Positions 52,261-63,472 of a stretch of 64,000 nt of DNA are shown here, one piece after another. The stretch spans positions 129,252,013 through 129,316,012 of the forward strand of contig CM038043.1 in NCBI GenBank assembly GCA_021397845.1, written 5' to 3'. The notes beneath the pieces were generated by a model. It was given only the letters and a program-made list of their open reading frames with translations. It made no database searches and was not told the origin of the DNA. Origin of the DNA: Areca catechu (taxonomy: Eukaryota; Streptophyta; Magnoliopsida; Arecales; Arecaceae). Position 1 is the stretch's first letter, and each line of letters starts with the position of its first letter. Position numbers and translations under genes: made by a program.

Positions 52261-52957
52261 GCATCCCGAGCTTGCGGGACTGACCTGGTGGAGGACGGAG
52301 CTCGGCTCATTGTCTCGAGGGAGCTCTGGTCGGCGGAGGAGTCTGGGCAGGAGAATTGATGTGGCGTTCGACGTGGCGGCTTCCTTTGATGTGGTGCCTG
52401 TCAGCTCCCCCATGTCAGCGATCCCGCCACATCATTTGCCCCCCACTCCTGAGGCTCGTTAGTGCATGGCACTCGGGCCGAAGGGAGTAATTGTGATGCT
52501 AACATGGAAAGACGAAGATCTGGCACAATGATGGCCATGATTGCTGGTGCTTCGTGAGACGGTCCTACAGGCCAATGCGGGGGTGCCACATAGCCACGTC
52601 CAAGGGGTAGTTAATGTTGGCACAGAATTTAGAGTGGTCAGGATGCCAATTTTGTCGATGGGCAACACGTGGCATGGATCCATTGGCAGAGGGGTCGGAT
52701 CGGTACGGATCCATCGAGTCATTTCAAAATGAAAAGAGGGCCTTACCCGAAATATCCATTCTTTTGAATTCTTCATGCCTGCTACTGTGTTCGAGCTTTC
52801 TTCTTCCTCCCAGTTGCCTCAGATCTTCTAAGGAATCGGTTAGTCCCCTCTTTCTTCCCCCTTCACCAGAGTAGGGTCCTTCCTCCGGGTCTAGGGTCTC
52901 CTTCGAGTCGAGTCAGCTCTTTCATCCTCCACCTCGAGTCCTTCACTTCTCTCATTC

Positions 52958-53655
52958 TTGAGGATGTCCCGCTTTGGCCCGAGCTTTCGCCCCTCCACTG
53001 ATCAGGGCGAGGCCGGTCCCTCCGAGCGGAGGCCGGCATCTTCTTCTTCCTCCGGTGAGGAGGATGCAACTCGCTTCAAATTAAGCAGGAGGCGTTCTCC
53101 TGGTCCGGTGCTCATCAGGGAACAAGGGTCCGGTCCTTCTCTCCCTCCTCCTTCTTCCATACCTATTCCTGAGTCTGCCTGGTCCACAGGTCCTGGTGGG
53201 GTCACCTCGATGATCACCACCGAGGAACTGGGGACCATTCGGGATGTCTATGGCATCCCATATTCTGTTCGACTTATGATCCCTCGTTCGGGGGAACGGG
53301 TCGCTTCCAGTGGCCCGGGCCGCATTGCTTTTACAAGGAGACCTTTTCAGGGGGTCTCTGCTTTCCTTTCCATCCTTTCTTCATGTCCATCTTGGACAAC
53401 TATCGTTTGGTCCCTGCCCAGTTAGTGCCAAATGCCATTAGGGTCATCTTCTCCTTCATTATGCTCTGCCACCTCCACGGGTTTGTTACCCGGTTCTCTT
53501 TGTTCAGGGTTTTCTTTGCCCTGAAGTGCCACTTGACTGAGGACGAGTGGTGTTCCTTGTCTTCCCGCCCGAAGGGCATTAGATTCGAGCTCCTCTCTTC
53601 CATCAAGGGACGGAAGAGCAAATTCTTTTTCGCTGCGGTTGAGGGGATCGACTAG
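52958..53655 (+). pseudogene. Gypsy-type ORF1 protein, frameshifted
   Basis: The first frame (52958-53425) has a Ser/Pro-rich start and TTEELGTIRDVYGIPYSVRL. A shift in the overlap 53383-53425 leads to the second frame (53383-53655) with PAQLVPNAIRVIFSFIMLCH, FSLFRVFFAL and KGRKSKFFFAAV, ending TAG. This pattern (PxQLxPNA..., FRxFFxL) is typical of the ORF upstream of a coiled-coil region in plant gypsy-type elements. Role unknown. Confidence 0.65.
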
Positions 53656-54713
53656 GTCTGGAGTGATCCGGACCAGTCCCCCAACCAAGATTCTGTGGTT
53701 GATGCGGCTGACCGGGATGACTATGAGCAGCTCTGCACCGCCCAGATCCCTTCTCTCAAGGTCCTATTATCAGAGCAGAACCTCTTCGATGCCAGGGTCG
53801 ACCCAACGAATGGGTTGAGTGAGTTTGACCTGAACTTTTCTTTTTCTTCCTTGCATTTCTTACATTGCTTCCTACGGGCTCTGACCATTGTGCAACTTGT
53901 ATGCAGGGATGATTTTTATAGAGAGTGACCTACTGGCGATCACCTGGAAGAGGCCACCGACCGGATTGGTCGAGGAGCCTCCGATGAGGTGGGTCTAGGG
54001 CGAGAACTCGCCTGCGACTGCTCCTATCGCGGTAGCCGGTCCGAGACCTGCTACTCCGATCGGTCAGAGTTCAAGGGTGACCCGAGCTGCCCCTGCACCA
54101 GTGGAGAGGGTGGTGTCTGCGGCATCAGGGTTGGTCCAGCAGGAAGCCCAAAAGATCCCAAAGCAGCTCGGTCATCAGGGGGCGGCCTCCATCGCGGAGC
54201 CCGAGGTAGTAGCCCGGGCAAGGGCCACAACTGCTACCGCTGCATCCTCCCGTCCTCCGAGTCCGCCTATGATCGAGGTCGAGGATGAAGAGGTTCGAGC
54301 CATGACCAAGGCTACAACTGCGGCACTGCCTACACCAGTATTAACTCCTCAGCCTGCCTCCAGGGGCCCTGCGGCTAGTGGGGCAAGGCCGCCTACTCCA
54401 AGAGAGAGTAGGAAAAAGGAGGCGTGACGTCGTCTCCCCTTCAAGATGGGGTCGGGGAGCTCTATCCTCCTAAGTCCCACGCTGGTCGAGCGCATGATGG
54501 ATTTTTCAGTGCAAACATGCGACCGATAGGAGATGGCCGGACTGAGGCTGAACGACGTCTTCAGCACCATCTTCCCATAGTTTTACTCGATGAGTTATTC
54601 ATTTCTTCTCTCTTTTTTTTTTTTGCTGACCTCTTTTCATGATGCAGATCGGTGCCAAGGCCCTCTTCATTAGGGGCTGCTGTCAAAACTGAGAGCGTAT
54701 CGAGCGGCAGTAG

Positions 54714-55432
54714 GTGACCGAGATCGAGTCTCTGAGGATCGATCTGAAGGAGAAGGCCAGGGCAAATGGGGCGCTCGAGCAGAAGGTCAAGGACCTGGAG
54801 GAGCAGCTCGCCGATGCTGAGGGGCGAGCGAGGAAACTTCTGGAGGCCCTTGACCTGGAGTGGATTCGCTCAAAGAAGGCTATTGACGATCTCTCCTCCG
54901 TCGAGAAGAAGCTGAAGTGGTATAGTGCCGAGGCTAATCGGCATAAGGAGGCCTCCCGAACTGCCCAGGCAGAGCTGGCGGCAAGGAAAGAGAGGTTGGC
55001 CATGGCTGAGAAGGTGATGGAGATGGCAACCAAGTCAGCAAAGGCTGGCAGGTTGGAGGCCGCCGAGGCAAGGAAGGGGGCCGTCGAGGCCAAAAAGGAT
55101 GTTGAGGAGGCCGTTGCTAAGTTCAAGGCCTCGAGGAGTTCATCACTGAGATTCATCAGACGGTGTCAGACTCCTTCTATAAAGGCTTCATGTTCTTGTG
55201 CAGCTGGGTCGAGGCATTTGTTTCCGATAAGGGCCACGATCGTCTCAGGTACCCCTCAACCTTGAATGCGAAGCCTAATGAGGAGGTCACCATCGAGGAA
55301 GTTGTGGCCTCCGAACCTCCGACGCCAGCCGAGGTTGAGCCATGCGAAGCCGGAGCCGTTCAGCCGAAGGTCCCTGAAGGCAGGACCTCTCAGCCTCAAG
55401 ACCCAGCAGGGGGGCCGGCCAGTGCAGCGTAG
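54714..55432 (+). pseudogene. Coiled-coil ORF of the gypsy-like element, frameshifted
   Basis: 54714-55265 encodes almost pure coiled coil rich in Lys, Glu, Ala and Leu (for example VKDLEEQLADAEGRARKLLE, ARKERLAMAEKVMEMA). Near 55140-55163 the frame shifts to 55163-55432, which has SFYKGFMFLCSWVEAF and a Pro/Glu tail ending TAG. The order ORF1 domain, coiled coil, short C-terminal domain is common in such elements. Polyadenylation-like AATAAAA near 55530 follows. Confidence 0.6.
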
Positions 55433-55558
55433 TCCTTTCTTTTTTCTTTTGTACTTTATTTTCTTTCTGTACTTGGTCGGGCTCACCCGGCATATCGGGG
55501 GCCCGTAAAATGTTTGTAACTGGCTCTTTAATAAAATTTGAACTTTCTTGTAACCCAT

Positions 55559-55676
55559 CATTTGCTTTGTTCTTCTCTCTTTTTCTTTTTCTTTCCCTCC
55601 CCTCCCTCTCTTTCTTTGTTCTCTCTTTTTCTTCTTTTCTTTCTTTTCTTTCTTTTCTTTTTCTTTTTTTTTTTAG
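55559..55676. repeat. CT-rich low-complexity tract
   Basis: More than 100 bp of T/C with TTTCTTTTC steps, no gene. Confidence 0.9.
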
Positions 55677-56029
55677 ATGAGTGGGGAGATCAGAGAAGAG
55701 GGTCTCACCTTGCCTAGGGCTTGATTACCAAGCTTTGATGTTGGCAAGTCGGGTGCAAGGTACTGGCAGTTGTGAGCAACTGGGCTCGGTGGTTCCTTGG
55801 CTAGAGAGCTAGGCCCTGGTCCAAGGTGCCTAGGGGCTGATCTCAGGTCTTAGATGCCTTGGAGCTAGGCTCGAGGCCTTCCTGGCCGGAGCACTGGGCC
55901 CCGGTCCAGGAATTGCCTGAGAGCTGGGCTCAGGTCTTTGGTGTCTTGGAGCTAGGCTCGAGGCATTGATAGGAGCTGCTTAGCTCGAAGATCCTTTGGC
56001 TGGAGAGTTGGGTTCCGGTCTTAGGTTGG

Positions 56030-56460
56030 TGTCTCGGAGCTGGGCTCGGAGACGTTGATGATTGAGAGTAGCTTGGCTCGAATGTCCCTTGACCGGAGAT
56101 TTGAGCTCCGGTCTTGAGTTGGCATCTCGAAGCTGGGCTCGGAGATGTTGATGATTGAGAGCAGCTTGGCTTGAAGGTCCCTTAGTCGGAGATCTGAGCT
56201 CCGATCTTGGGCTGGCATCTCAGAGCTGGGCTCAGAGACGTTGATGATTGAGAGCAGCTTGGCTCGAAGGTCCCTTGGCCAGAGATCTGAGATCTGGTCT
56301 TGGATCAGCATCTCGGAGCTGGGCTCGGAGATGTTGATGGTTGAGGGCAGCTTGGCTCGAAGGTCCCTTGGCTGGAGATCTGAGCTCCGGTCTTGGGTTG
56401 GTGTCTCGGAGCTAGGCTCAGAGAAGTTGATGATTGAGAGCAGCTTGGTGTCCCTAGCCT
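56030..56460. repeat. 93-bp tandem repeat, about five copies
   Basis: GTTGATG recurs at 56054, 56147, 56240, 56333, and GTTGATGATTGAG again at 56426: a constant 93-bp step. Because 93 is a multiple of three, a minus-strand frame reads a 31-residue repeat with LLSIINVSEPS. No start context or neighbour supports a real protein. Confidence 0.88.
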
Positions 56461-57064
56461 AGACCCGACCAATTGGTGTCCCTAGCCCACTAGGGCAAAT
56501 TAGGTCTAACTGATTTTAAATTATGTCTAGGTTCGAATGATTGGATGGTGGTTTTGGGCTAAGGAGAGGTAATCAACTCCTCCCCTTATCTTAGATGCTC
56601 AATTGCTCTTAAGTAAATTATGAGATGATCACTCCAAAAAGAATTGAATTGCAGAACACAAAAAACAGAGTTGCTGTATTTTAATTCTCAGAATTTTTAC
56701 CGAAACCAATAAATCACAGAAAAATTATGGAAAATAGGTTCAATTATACTGGTTTCAATGAAGCAAAAATCATGCAATTCAGGGTTTTATGCAGGGAGAA
56801 ATAATTCAGACAACAGGGAAATTACGGGTTGCAACTAGATTGTCTTCCCCGTTTATATTCCCTGCTACGAAGTTATAACCCAATGGATCCCCTACACGCC
56901 CTAGGAACACCCCGTGGAATGGGAGGAGGAGGCTTGCGCCTCGCTTAGTTCCTAGGACCGGACGTCCTGGGGAGTCTACTTCGAGCAGACAAAATAAAAA
57001 GAGAACAATCAAAACAAGCAAGCAAGCAAATCAGAAACCCTAGACTGGGCTCTGATACCAAAAA
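56450..57064 (-). other. Chromovirus leader and PBS left of the LTR, truncated
   Basis: Matches the leaders at 41565-42491 and 63473-64000 and contains a perfect minus-strand PBS at 57049-57060. Because the LTR to its right is also the 3' LTR of the element at 58719-64000, this is the start of a second internal region sharing that LTR. Confidence 0.75.
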
Positions 57065-58718
57065 TGACGTAGAACAGAAAGCTCTGATACCAAAAATGAT
57101 GCAGAACAAATAAAGGGACGCGATGCGGAAGTAAACTATTTTTTTTTTTGTTGTTTTTATATGTTTGTAGAAGTTGGCTTCAAATCAAAGAAAAGTTAAC
57201 CTAACATTGAAAGATACTAATATGATGATTGAAAGCACAATTTTAAGGAAACTAAATTATCAGAGTAGTTCAGAAGCAACGGATCGCTGGGGGTTGAGAA
57301 ACTCCCAGACCTAGGGTTTCGCTCCGAACTTTTAACAAAACAGAAATAAAGAGAAGAGATGGTTTATCTAACCAGGCAATGATCTTCACAGATTTGGTGG
57401 AAGAACTCTCCCGAGCAGATTGTTGGATCCTCGGATTCAGATATCTTCGTAATGGATCCTCCAATACTAGTCCTTTGGTGGGTTGGCTTCTCCTGAACTC
57501 AGGATCTGGAAGAGAAGAAAAACAATTGATGGAATCAGAGAGTCAAGGGAAAGATTTACCAGGTTGATGAACTTGAAGATTGAAATTGCTGAAAACTGGA
57601 TTCTCCTGGATGTTGATGTGATTTTCCTTGGAACTTGCTCTGGATCTGAAGTTGCCGGACTGGATCTGGATGAAGGTGGACGGCCTGGACTTGTAGAGAG
57701 AGAGAGGCCGTGGGAGATGGATGGATCTAGGGTTTGATGGATTGAAAATAATGAAGGGTGGCTAGGGTTTTGGAATTTCAAGTGGCTAACCTAGGGTTTT
57801 GGATAAAAATGGAGATCTCTCACCTCCTCAAGGCTCCAATGGAACCCGGATTACCCCCTCACGGAGCTCAACACCTAGAATAGTGTGGAAGAAGAGAAAC
57901 CTAGGTCACTCAACACAAGAGAATAGCAAAAATAATTTTTCTTCATTGATTCTCTAAAGTTACAAGAGAGGTCTATTATATAGACCTAAAATTTTCTCTA
58001 AGCTTGTACAAATTCCCATGTGGGACTAAACTCCTCCAACCACTAGATTAGGTAGAAAATCTTCTCTCTTGGTCGACCAAGAGTTCAAAAAAAATTGGGA
58101 CGGCCATAAAGGAATTTTTTTTTGAATTTTTTTGGTGCCTCCTTTGGAGTTGGATTTGGATTTGGAGTCCTCTTCTTCTTTGGTATTTCTTCTTTTCTTC
58201 CACTCCAAGTTAAGCTCTTTGATTTTGATTTGAACTTCAATTAGGAGTAGGTTGGATGTCCTTCTTTGATTTCTTCTCCAAGAGAAGTCTTCTTCCTTCT
58301 TTGCTTAGGTAAAATAGGCAGGTATGGGCGCCTCCTTTAAAGTAGCCTCCAATTTGATTTTTTCTTCTTTGGATGTGGGGACCATGACACTGGGATGCCT
58401 CTGTGGCGCCTCCTGGACTCTGGCGTGTGCTCGGAGTGTGGCTGGGCGTGTGGCTTGGAGTGTGGCCTCCACTTGCTTGAACCTTGATTTGATTGGAAGA
58501 CAAATGTGGCACCATTTTGGACCAAATTGAAACCACATTGGGACTTGCACTGAGTCAACATGACTCAACAAAATTTAAATGGTGACTCAAGAAATAAATA
58601 AAATAAATAAACTGGTTGACCAGGTCAACCTTATTACAAACCCTAATTTCTCGGGCAATGTCAATCAGAGATCCAAATGGAGCTCTGAAGTCTTCTTCTG
58701 AGTCTGGTGCCCGCACCA
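57065..58718 (-). repeat. Chromovirus LTR shared by two internal regions
   Basis: TGACGTAG to GCACCA, 1654 bp. It is homologous at both ends to the LTRs at 37163 and 42507 but diverged in the middle. A second PBS-like copy is at 57081-57092, a TATA-like TCTATATAATAG on the minus strand at 57971-57982, and chromodomain codons at 58661-58718. Confidence 0.82.
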
Positions 58719-59260
58719 ATTCTCCCAGGGTGGGAGGAACTCGACCCTGTCGAGTAAGGCTCAAGTTGGCTCTGGTATCTCTCCAAGAGGTCTGGGTCCA
58801 ATTCTTGTAATTCTTCTCGGGAGATCCAAGAGTCATCAGAATCTGGCCTTCCTTGCCAGCGGACCAGGTACCTTTGGTATCCTCGATTACGAGTAGAGAT
58901 AACCTGATCATCCAGGATCTTTTCAATCTGCTCTTTCCTCACAGGCCAGTTTGTTGGTGGACACACAGGGTCGGGATCACTCTCAATGATAGGGTTAGGC
59001 TCAAAAGGCTCACTAGGAATCACAGCTGGCTCCCTGTACTCTACTAAGTCTGTAATGTTGAAAGTAGAGCTAATGCCTAGTTCTGGAGGCAACTCGAGCA
59101 CATAGGCATTGGATCCTACTCTCTTTACCACTCTAAATGGTCCAGCTCCCCTAGCATGTAACTTTCTAACGGTTCCAGGAGGAAACCGTTCAGGCCTTAA
59201 CCTAATCATCACATAGTCTCCCTCAACAAAAGATTTGACTCGCCTTTGAGTATCAGCCAA
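58661..59260 (-). CDS. Integrase C-terminal domain with chromodomain
   Basis: 199 codons. It begins with the integrase linker (RRVKSFVEGDYVMIRLRPER, then GPFRVVKRVGSNAYVLELPP), followed by DLVEYREPAVIPSEP. The chromodomain is near residues 115-165: EQIEKILDDQVISTRNRGYQ, YLVRWQGRPDSDDSWI and EELQELDPDLLERY. The aromatic and W positions typical of such chromodomains are kept. The final codons enter the LTR. It is separated from the core at 59287 by a frameshift. It presumably guided integration to marked chromatin. Confidence 0.88.
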   Translation of the reverse strand: MADTQRRVKSFVEGDYVMIRLRPERFPPGTVRKLHARGAGPFRVVKRVGSNAYVLELPPELGISSTFNITDLVEYREPAVIPSEPFEPNPIIESDPDPVCPPTNWPVRKEQIEKILDDQVISTRNRGYQRYLVRWQGRPDSDDSWISREELQELDPDLLERYQSQLEPYSTGSSSSHPGRIGAGTRLRRRLQSSIWISD

Positions 59261-59286
59261 CTTCTTATAAGTTTCATTACTTAAAT

Positions 59287-60060
59287 TTATTTTGGCATGA
59301 ATTTTTTATGCAAGTCTTTTACATGCTGTGCAAAATTCTCAGCAGATTCGGAGACTCGAGTGTGGACAGGTAAAGGGACTAGGTCAAGAGGTATGTGAGG
59401 TTTGTACCCATGTACAATTTCAAATGGACTCTTACCCGTAGACCTATTGACCGAGTCATTGTACGCAAATTCTGCCCTTGGTAGGTATAAATCCCAATTT
59501 CTGGTGTTTTCACCAACAAGACATCTCAGCAGATTTCCTAGGCTACGGTTCACTACTTCAGTTTGGCCATCAGTTTGGGGATGATAGGCAGTTGAAAACT
59601 TAAGTTTTGTCCCTAACTTATGCCAAAGGGTCTTCCAAAAGTAACTGGTGAACCGGACATCCCTATCTGAAACGATTATCTTAGGTAGGCCATGGAGTCT
59701 AACTATCTCATTGAAGAAAAGCGTGGCTACCTTAGACGCATCAAAGGTTTGGGAACAAGGCAGGAAGTGGGCCATTTTAGAGAATCGGTCGACTACGACA
59801 CAGATAGAATCATGTCTCCTCTGGGTCTTAGGTAAACCTAACACAAAATCCATACTCACATCTTGCCAAGGACGATCTGGGACAGGGAGTGGGGTATAAA
59901 GGCCAGTGTTTTGTTTTCGCTGTTTGGCAACAGCGCAGGTTCGACATCTAGCTACAATATTAGCTACATCCCTTTTCAAGCTAGGCTAGAAAAAGTGGTC
60001 TTCAATAGCTAGAATGGTCTTGTCTTTTCCAAAATGGCCGGCTAAACCTCCAGCATGGAT
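59287..60060 (-). pseudogene. Integrase zinc-binding and catalytic core
   Basis: The zinc-binding part (HFF before 59992, then ARCRTCAVAK) is split by an in-frame TAG near 59989. The core holds WQDVSMDFVLGLP (first D), IIVSDRDVRFTSYFW (second D) and HPQTDGQTEVVNRSLGNLLR (catalytic E), the D,D-E triad of retroviral-type integrases. The frame 59979-59287 is otherwise open for 230 codons. Confidence 0.88.
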
Positions 60061-60106
60061 TTCCCAAATCAAAAATTCCCTAAGAGAAGTTCTAGGGATG
60101 CAAAGC

Positions 60107-61501
60107 CTATTTTTGAAGAACAAAAAAACCATCTACAAGGGTATAATCCTGGTGATTACTAGATGGTCCTTGAACTAGATCCTGATACACAGTTGTGAAA
60201 TCCGGACAAGACTCATATTCCTCTTTGATTTGCTCAAACCCTATGACCTCAGTTCTAACAGAAGTTAATAACAGAGATCGGCGACTAAGGGCATCAGCTA
60301 CCTTATTCTCAACTCCAGCCTTATGTTTCAGGACAAAAGTATAGGACTGGATATATTCTACCCACTTAGCATGCCTAGGGTTAAGCTTCTTTTGGGAGTT
60401 CAGAAATCTAAGAGTCCTCATGGTCCGAAAATAGTACAAATTCCTGCGGTAGCAAATAATGTCTCCAGTAACGCAAAGCTTGCACCACCGCATAAAATTC
60501 CTTATCATAGGTAGAATACCTAAGCTTAGCATCATTAAGTTTTTCACTAAAGAATGCTATGGGATGATTCTCTTGGCTTAGGACTCCACCTATTCCTACA
60601 CCTGAAGCATCACAGGCAACCTCAAATACTTTAGAAAAATCGGGTAATCTCAGAATGGGTGCCTGGGTCATTTTATCCTTAAGATCTAGGAAGGCTTTAT
60701 GGGCGGACTTAGTCCAATGAAATTCTCCCTTCCTAATACAATCAGTGATAGGAGCAGCTAAAGTACTAAACCCCTTGATGAATCGCCTATAGAAGGTAGC
60801 CAAGCCGTGGAAACTTCTAACTTCATGCACATTGGTTGGCTCTGGCCAGTCTACTATGGACCTAATTTTCTCAGGATCGGCCGCCACGCCGTCAGGGGTT
60901 ACTACAAAACCAAGAAAGATAACTCTACTAGTCATGAATTCACACTTCTTAAGATTACCGTAGAGTCTCTCATTCCTCAAAACTTGGCAGACTGCTCTAA
61001 GGTGGCCTAGGTGATCTGCTGGGGTCTTACTATAGATCAGGATGTCATCAAAATAGACCACCACAAATTTTCCTATGAAAGCTCTAAGTACCTGGGTCAT
61101 AATTCTCATGAAGGTACTAGGGGCATTGGACAACCCAAAGGCATAACAACCCATTCATAAAGACTATCCTTAGTTTTGAAAGCAGTTTTCCATTCATCCC
61201 CGGGTCTAATCCTAACCTGATGATAGCCGCTTTTGAGATCAATCTTAGAAAAAACCATTGCACCAGCCATCATATCAAGCATGTCATCTAGTCTAGGGAT
61301 GGGAAACCTATATTTGATTGTAATTTTATTGATGGCACGACTGTCAACACACATCCTCCACGTGCCATCTTTCTTTGGGGTTAGTAAGGCTGGGACTGCA
61401 CAAGGACTAAGACTTTCTCTAATAAACCCCTTCCTCAATAATTCTCCAACCTGCTTTTGCAGTTCTTCATGCTCAGATGGATTCATCCTGTAATGGGGCA
61501 A
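60107..61501 (-). pseudogene. Reverse transcriptase and RNase H, frameshifted
   Basis: RT starts HYRMNPSEHEELQKQVGELL, with KKDGTWRMCVDSRAINKITI and FSKIDLKSGYHQVRI. A frameshift near 61106-61154 leads to the frame with GLSNAPSTFMRIM and the catalytic VVYFDDILIYSK. RNase H follows (FEVACDASGVGIGGVLSQ, FFSEKLNDAKLRYSTYDKEF, YLLPQEFVLFSDHE) and shifts again near 60408-60547 to NPRHAKWVEYIQSYTFVLKH and KVADALSRR. All landmarks are Ty3/gypsy chromovirus type. It is inactive in this state. Confidence 0.9.
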
Positions 61502-62115
61502 GTTGGCAAAGTCGCTCCTGGGATTAGATCTATGGCATGCTGGATATCCCTAAGAGGTGGAAGGTGGTATGGCAAATCCTCGGGAAAGACATCCTCAAAT
61601 TCTTTTAACATAGGTTTAACTTCTTGAGGAGGCTCTGTGGGTTCCGAAGTTCTAAGTTCCTTAGCAGTCAACATCCAGATGGGTGAACCACTATGAATTT
61701 CTTGTTCTAGATCCTTAGCACTGATTAGGTTCACTCCAGTTTTCATCTCCTTAACCTTACCGGCTCCTTTAGTTACCTTGTCCTTAGGGGGAACGGAATG
61801 GATCGTAATCTTCTTCCCATTGAAACTAAAGACACAGGTATTGGATTTTCCTAAGAGGGTGGCATCATGATCATACAACCAAGGTCTTCCGAGAATTATA
61901 CTGCTCACCCCCATGGGTAAAACATCGCACCAAATCTTTTCGTGATAAGATTGCATTTGGATTTGGACTTGACATCTAGACTGGATGGGTATGGAGGTAG
62001 AATCTACCCAAGAAACCTTATAGGGGTTGGGATGGGGAACTGGGATTAAGCCTAACATCTTGACAGTGCTAGTAGAGATGGCATTTACACAGCTCCCACT
62101 ATCTATGATGATCTT
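61483..62115 (-). pseudogene. Aspartic protease region
   Basis: The minus strand reads IIIDSGSCVNAIST near 62060-62115 (the DSG active site) and then the frame 62058-61483 with WCDVLPMGVSSIILGRPWLY (the flap/ILG motif). A linker toward RT follows (PMLKEFEDVFPEDLPYHLPP). The catalytic DSG and the ILG block are in one continuous region, but upstream stops separate it from gag. Confidence 0.82.
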
Positions 62116-62213
62116 ACATACCTTATCCCCTAATTTAAGAAAAGTCTGTAGGATGTTAGTCCTACGCCAATCCTCTTGAACTAGATTCTGGGATAGGATG
62201 CATCTTACAACTC

Positions 62214-62444
62214 CTAATTGGTCAGATTCATGGGTTCCTCCTCTCCTTCATACTCCTCAACCAAATTCATTCCGGCCTCATAAACTTCTTCTTCAAATTC
62301 CTCACTGGGCTCGGAATTATCATTCTCTCCCTCTTCTATGTAAAGGGATCTTCGTAGGCACTGGCTAGCAACATGACCTACCTTATGACACTTGAACAGG
62401 CTATGGCAGTACACTGACTGGAAATGTGACCTGGTTTCTGACAC
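62214..62444 (-). pseudogene. Gag C-terminal zinc-knuckle region
   Basis: Has KCHKVGHVASQC, a zinc-knuckle remnant in which Leu stands where the first Cys is expected, followed by an acidic linker with EVYEAGMNLVEEYEGEEE. The same linker occurs in the non-autonomous ORFs at 229-837 and 40740-41564, which ties the families together. Confidence 0.75.
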
Positions 62445-62475
62445 TTAAAACAGGTGATATTTGAACTAGGGTTCT

Positions 62476-62886
62476 CTAGGTGTCAGGTGCCTTACCTTTG
62501 TCCATGGGTCTAGGGGTAGAAGTACCCTGAAAAGGTTTACTAGGGATAACTTGGCTAGGTCCATTCCTTGGGATTGGGGCACTAACCCTAGAAGGTATAG
62601 GTCCTCTCTGAAATTTCTCAGTGTTCAGTGCAATCTGGTAGGCTTGGTCTAGATCAGTAACCTCTCTCAGAAATAGTTCTCTCTTGATATCTTCTCTCAG
62701 TCCAGCCCTAAATCTAGACAAAGTGACTTCGTGGGCTTCACTCACATCACATCTCATTAGGTATTCATCAAAAGTAGCTATGTAGTCTGAGACAGATCGG
62801 TTTCCTTGTTTCAGGTTTTGCCATTGGTCTAACAGGTTTTGCTGGTATGAAATGGGTAGGTATTTATCTCTCAGTTTTTCTTTCAT
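62476..62886 (-). pseudogene. Ty3/gypsy Gag capsid domain
   Basis: 136 codons with LRDKYLPISYQQNLLDQWQN, KQGNRSVSDYIATFDEYLMR and RFRAGLREDIKRELFLREV, the retrotransposon gag capsid domain of chromoviruses. The N-terminal continuation lies in other frames (62900-63472). Confidence 0.85.
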
Positions 62887-63160
62887 ACCCTGCCAAGTGG
62901 TTATGGCTCAACATTCCGTCTCTAGTGGTTAGCTCAATGTTCCCCCAGTATAACCTAGCTTGACGCACTAATTTCATCTTGGCAAACTTGTATTTCCTCT
63001 CCTCGGACATAGCATACCACTCAAAGTATGGTCCATCTCACCCTCCCAATCAGAATACACCTTAGGGTTCAGACTACCTCAAAAGTGGGTGCATTAATTT
63101 GCTGTTCTGATGAACCTATCATCTCTATTCTTCAGGCTTGGGTCAGGCTCCTATGATTAG

Positions 63161-63472
63161 TCAGGATCTCAGGATCTCTATATAAAGGCCTTCTAGGCTC
63201 CTGATGTGGGTGAGGTTGAGGCACATTAAAATCGGGGTCAGGAGTCCAATTCCGATGTCTAGGTTCTTCAAGTACTTGGACTCGGTCCCTAAGTTGGGTA
63301 AGATCCTCATGAATTTGTGCGCTAAACTGGGCACAGTGTTTGTCATATCCTGATTCATTTTAGCCATACTTTCAGTAAGAGTTCTGATCATGGCCTCTAA
63401 ATCAGGTTGGTTTGACCAGGTTGATATGGCACTCCGTTTCTGGTAGACATGATGATTCAAGCAAGCACACAA
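63161..63472 (-). pseudogene. Gag N-terminus
   Basis: Open from 63472 with NQPDLEAMIRTLTESMAKMN, matching the start of the ORF at 40740-41564. A shift near 63330 and later stops break it from the capsid part. Confidence 0.7.

Larger units (their letters stand above)
51019..56449 (+). mobile_element. GC-rich gypsy-like element without RT (LARD-like)
   Basis: A sharp rise in GC starts with TGTTGCCGCC, an LTR-like start inside the Sirevirus gag. The region has a GC-rich LTR-like part with a 115-bp tandem repeat, a broken ORF of the type often annotated as plant gypsy-type transposon protein, a coiled-coil ORF and a 93-bp tandem repeat. No RT or integrase is visible. The right end is where chromovirus leader starts near 56450. 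I could not find a second LTR or target duplication, so the unit is truncated or composite. Confidence 0.55.

Noticed and set aside
56021..56311. Minus-strand 31-residue repeat protein
   Set aside because: A by-product of a 93-bp tandem repeat; no start context, homology or neighbours.
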